From Gracilinema caldarium DSM 7334 (GTDB lineage: Bacteria; Spirochaetota; Spirochaetia; Treponematales; Breznakiellaceae): a stretch of DNA of 64,000 nucleotides. The notes beneath the pieces were generated by a model that was not told the DNA's origin, did not search any database, and saw only the letters and a list, made by a program, of their open reading frames with translations. The translations under genes and the position numbers were made by a program. This document shows positions 62,729-64,000 of the stretch, one piece after another; the first letter of the stretch is position 1, and each line of letters opens with the position of its first letter. The DNA lies in contig NC_015732.1 in the NCBI RefSeq assembly GCF_000219725.1, forward strand, positions 744,001 through 808,000, given 5' to 3'.

Positions 62729-62756
62729 GTTGGTCTTTTATAAGACCAACAAAAAA
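62729..62756. other. Hairpin with A tract between lacI-type gene and binding-protein gene
   Basis: Perfect 9-bp stem GTTGGTCTT/AAGACCAAC with a 4-base loop, followed by six A residues. On the plus strand it is a leader or intergenic hairpin; on the minus strand U residues precede it, so it is not a minus-strand terminator. Confidence 0.5.
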
Positions 62757-62779
62757 CATATGGAAAGGGAGGAAATGAT

Positions 62780-64000
62780 ATGAAACGGATACTACTTACA
62801 GGGTTGGGAATGCTGGTAACTATCGGTATTCTTAGTTTAGTTAGTTGTGGAGATAAGCAACCTAAAGAAACAAAGAGGACCTTAAAAATTTGGCATTATG
62901 AATCGGAAAATGGTGCAATGGGCTTAGCTTGGAAAGTTGCAATGGATAAATTTAAGGAAAAACATCCCGATGTTACCATTATTTATGAAAATAAAGGGTT
63001 TGAACAAATAAGACAGACTGCAAGTATGGTTCTCAATTCTGATGATGCACCAGATATAATGGAATATAATAAAGGTAATGCATCAGCTGGACTTCTTTCA
63101 AAGCAAGGTTTATTAGCAGATCTAACAGATGAGGCTAATAAACGTGGATGGGATAAAATCTTAAGTCCAAGTTTGCAAACTACCTGCAAATATAATGAAC
63201 AAGGAATTATGGGTGGTGATAAATGGTATGGTGTTACAAATTACGGTGAATACGTAATGGTTTATTATAATAAAGATATGTTTAAAAAATATAATCTAGA
63301 ATTACCCAAGACGCTAGATGAATTTGAAAAGATTATGTCAGTGTTCTTAAAAGCAGGAGTCGTACCTCTTGTGGTAGCAGGAGCAGAATATCCTGCCCAA
63401 CATATATTCTATGAATTAGTTCTATCAAAGGCAGATCGTAATTTTGTCAATGCATATCAACTCTATAAAGGTAATGTTTCTTTTAAAGGACCCGAAATGA
63501 CTTTTGGTGCACAACGTCTTTTAGAGTGGGTCAGAAAAGGATATATAGGCAAGGATTCCATCAGTATGAAAGCTGAAAATATGGGAGTTGCATTTACAAA
63601 TGGTAATTATCCTATCATGATTTCTGGTAGTTGGTGGTATGGCCGTTTCATGAATGAAATTAAAAACTTTGAGTGGGGTATTTTTTCGTTCCCAGGAAAT
63701 ACCCTGCATCCTGGTTCTGGTGGTAATATTTGGGTTATATCTTCAAAATCTAAGAATAAAGATCTTGCTTATGATTTTATAGATATAACACTTTCGCCAG
63801 AAATACAAACAATATTGGCTAATGCAGGTGGAATCCCGGTAAATGCAGATATTTCTAAAATAACAGATCAAAAAATAAAAGAACTAGTAGAAGGCTTTGA
63901 TACAATTAATAAAAATGATGGGCTAGCGTTTTATCCTGATTGGCCAGCCGCTGGTTATTACGATACCCTTGTAGCTACTATTCAAGAATTAATGGGAGAA
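62780..64000 (+). CDS. ABC transporter sugar-binding lipoprotein (cut by right edge)
   Basis: An open frame of 407 codons reaching the window end without a stop. Lipoprotein signal peptide MKRILLTGLGMLVTIGILSL followed by VSCG with the lipobox Cys near 23. Mature part: LKIWHYESENGAMGLAWKVAMDKFKEKHPDVTIIYENKG, SDDAPDIMEYNKGNASAGLL, then GNIWVISSKSKNKDLAYDFIDITLSPEIQ and ANAGGIPVNADIS, typical of CUT1 sugar-binding proteins. GGGAGG precedes the start. Probably opens an ABC operon governed by the LacI regulator upstream. The last few residues are missing. Confidence 0.92.
   Translation, partial: MKRILLTGLGMLVTIGILSLVSCGDKQPKETKRTLKIWHYESENGAMGLAWKVAMDKFKEKHPDVTIIYENKGFEQIRQTASMVLNSDDAPDIMEYNKGNASAGLLSKQGLLADLTDEANKRGWDKILSPSLQTTCKYNEQGIMGGDKWYGVTNYGEYVMVYYNKDMFKKYNLELPKTLDEFEKIMSVFLKAGVVPLVVAGAEYPAQHIFYELVLSKADRNFVNAYQLYKGNVSFKGPEMTFGAQRLLEWVRKGYIGKDSISMKAENMGVAFTNGNYPIMISGSWWYGRFMNEIKNFEWGIFSFPGNTLHPGSGGNIWVISSKSKNKDLAYDFIDITLSPEIQTILANAGGIPVNADISKITDQKIKELVEGFDTINKNDGLAFYPDWPAAGYYDTLVATIQELMGE

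Overview
The window reads like a free-living or gut-associated anaerobic spirochaete close to Treponema/Gracilinema. The signs are many lipoprotein and sugar-ABC genes, an ADP-forming acyl-CoA synthetase beside acetate kinase (fermentative acetate metabolism), sigma-54 promoters with cognate activators, and an anaerobe-type cluster of DIM (NifX-like) proteins and MinD-type ATPases. This assignment comes from gene content and protein resemblance read by eye, not from a search.

Layout. 0-11 kb: ferritin (cut by the left edge), a PEGA-domain envelope protein, kbl, a DUF134-DIM fusion, an HtrA protease divergent from a FecR/PQQ lipoprotein, an unknown exported protein and an ADP-forming acyl-CoA synthetase. 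11-23.5 kb: a sigma-54-driven exported protein with a structured leader; a TPP-riboswitch-controlled thiamine ECF transporter (ykoE-D-C) with a nearby thiamine-binding protein; a three-gene RsbU-like/STAS/histidine kinase operon; then a pantothenate-type ECF system in which both ATPases and the T subunit form one 957-residue protein, followed by an S component and a divergent type III pantothenate kinase. 23.5-34 kb: a truncated AAA ATPase remnant, phosphoglycolate phosphatase, dps, a TDT-type transporter, the orange-protein-like (ORP) cluster with its sigma-54 activator, a Prx6-type peroxiredoxin divergent from a GAF-type sigma-54 activator, and ackA.

34-43.5 kb is a markedly AT-rich island. 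It starts after a vapBC toxin-antitoxin pair and holds a sugar ABC transporter, a GH51 arabinofuranosidase and an ArsR-type regulator, with one complete IS (terminal repeats, 6-bp target duplication, predicted -1 frameshift) and one decayed IS3-family copy. 43.5-49.3 kb returns to GC-rich sequence: yjbQ, a flavoprotein, pepF, alkaline phosphatase and YibE/F. 49.3-64 kb is again AT-richer: a second sugar ABC operon with a LacI regulator, an RND efflux operon (TolC-MFP-RND-PII-like protein) divergent from a two-component system, another LacI regulator with a palindromic operator, and a sugar-binding lipoprotein cut by the right edge.

The strongest unexpected signal is regulatory. Four sigma-54 promoters (GG-N10-GC) lie ahead of an unknown exported protein, dps, the ORP-like operon and the peroxiredoxin. 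The dps and peroxiredoxin promoters share an upstream palindrome, ACCGA-N4-TCGGT, at similar distances, one copy group lying beside the gene for a GAF-type sigma-54 activator. This suggests a sigma-54 oxidative-stress regulon. The ORP-like operon has a different palindrome, TGCAACA-TAC-TGTTGCA, beside its own divergent activator.
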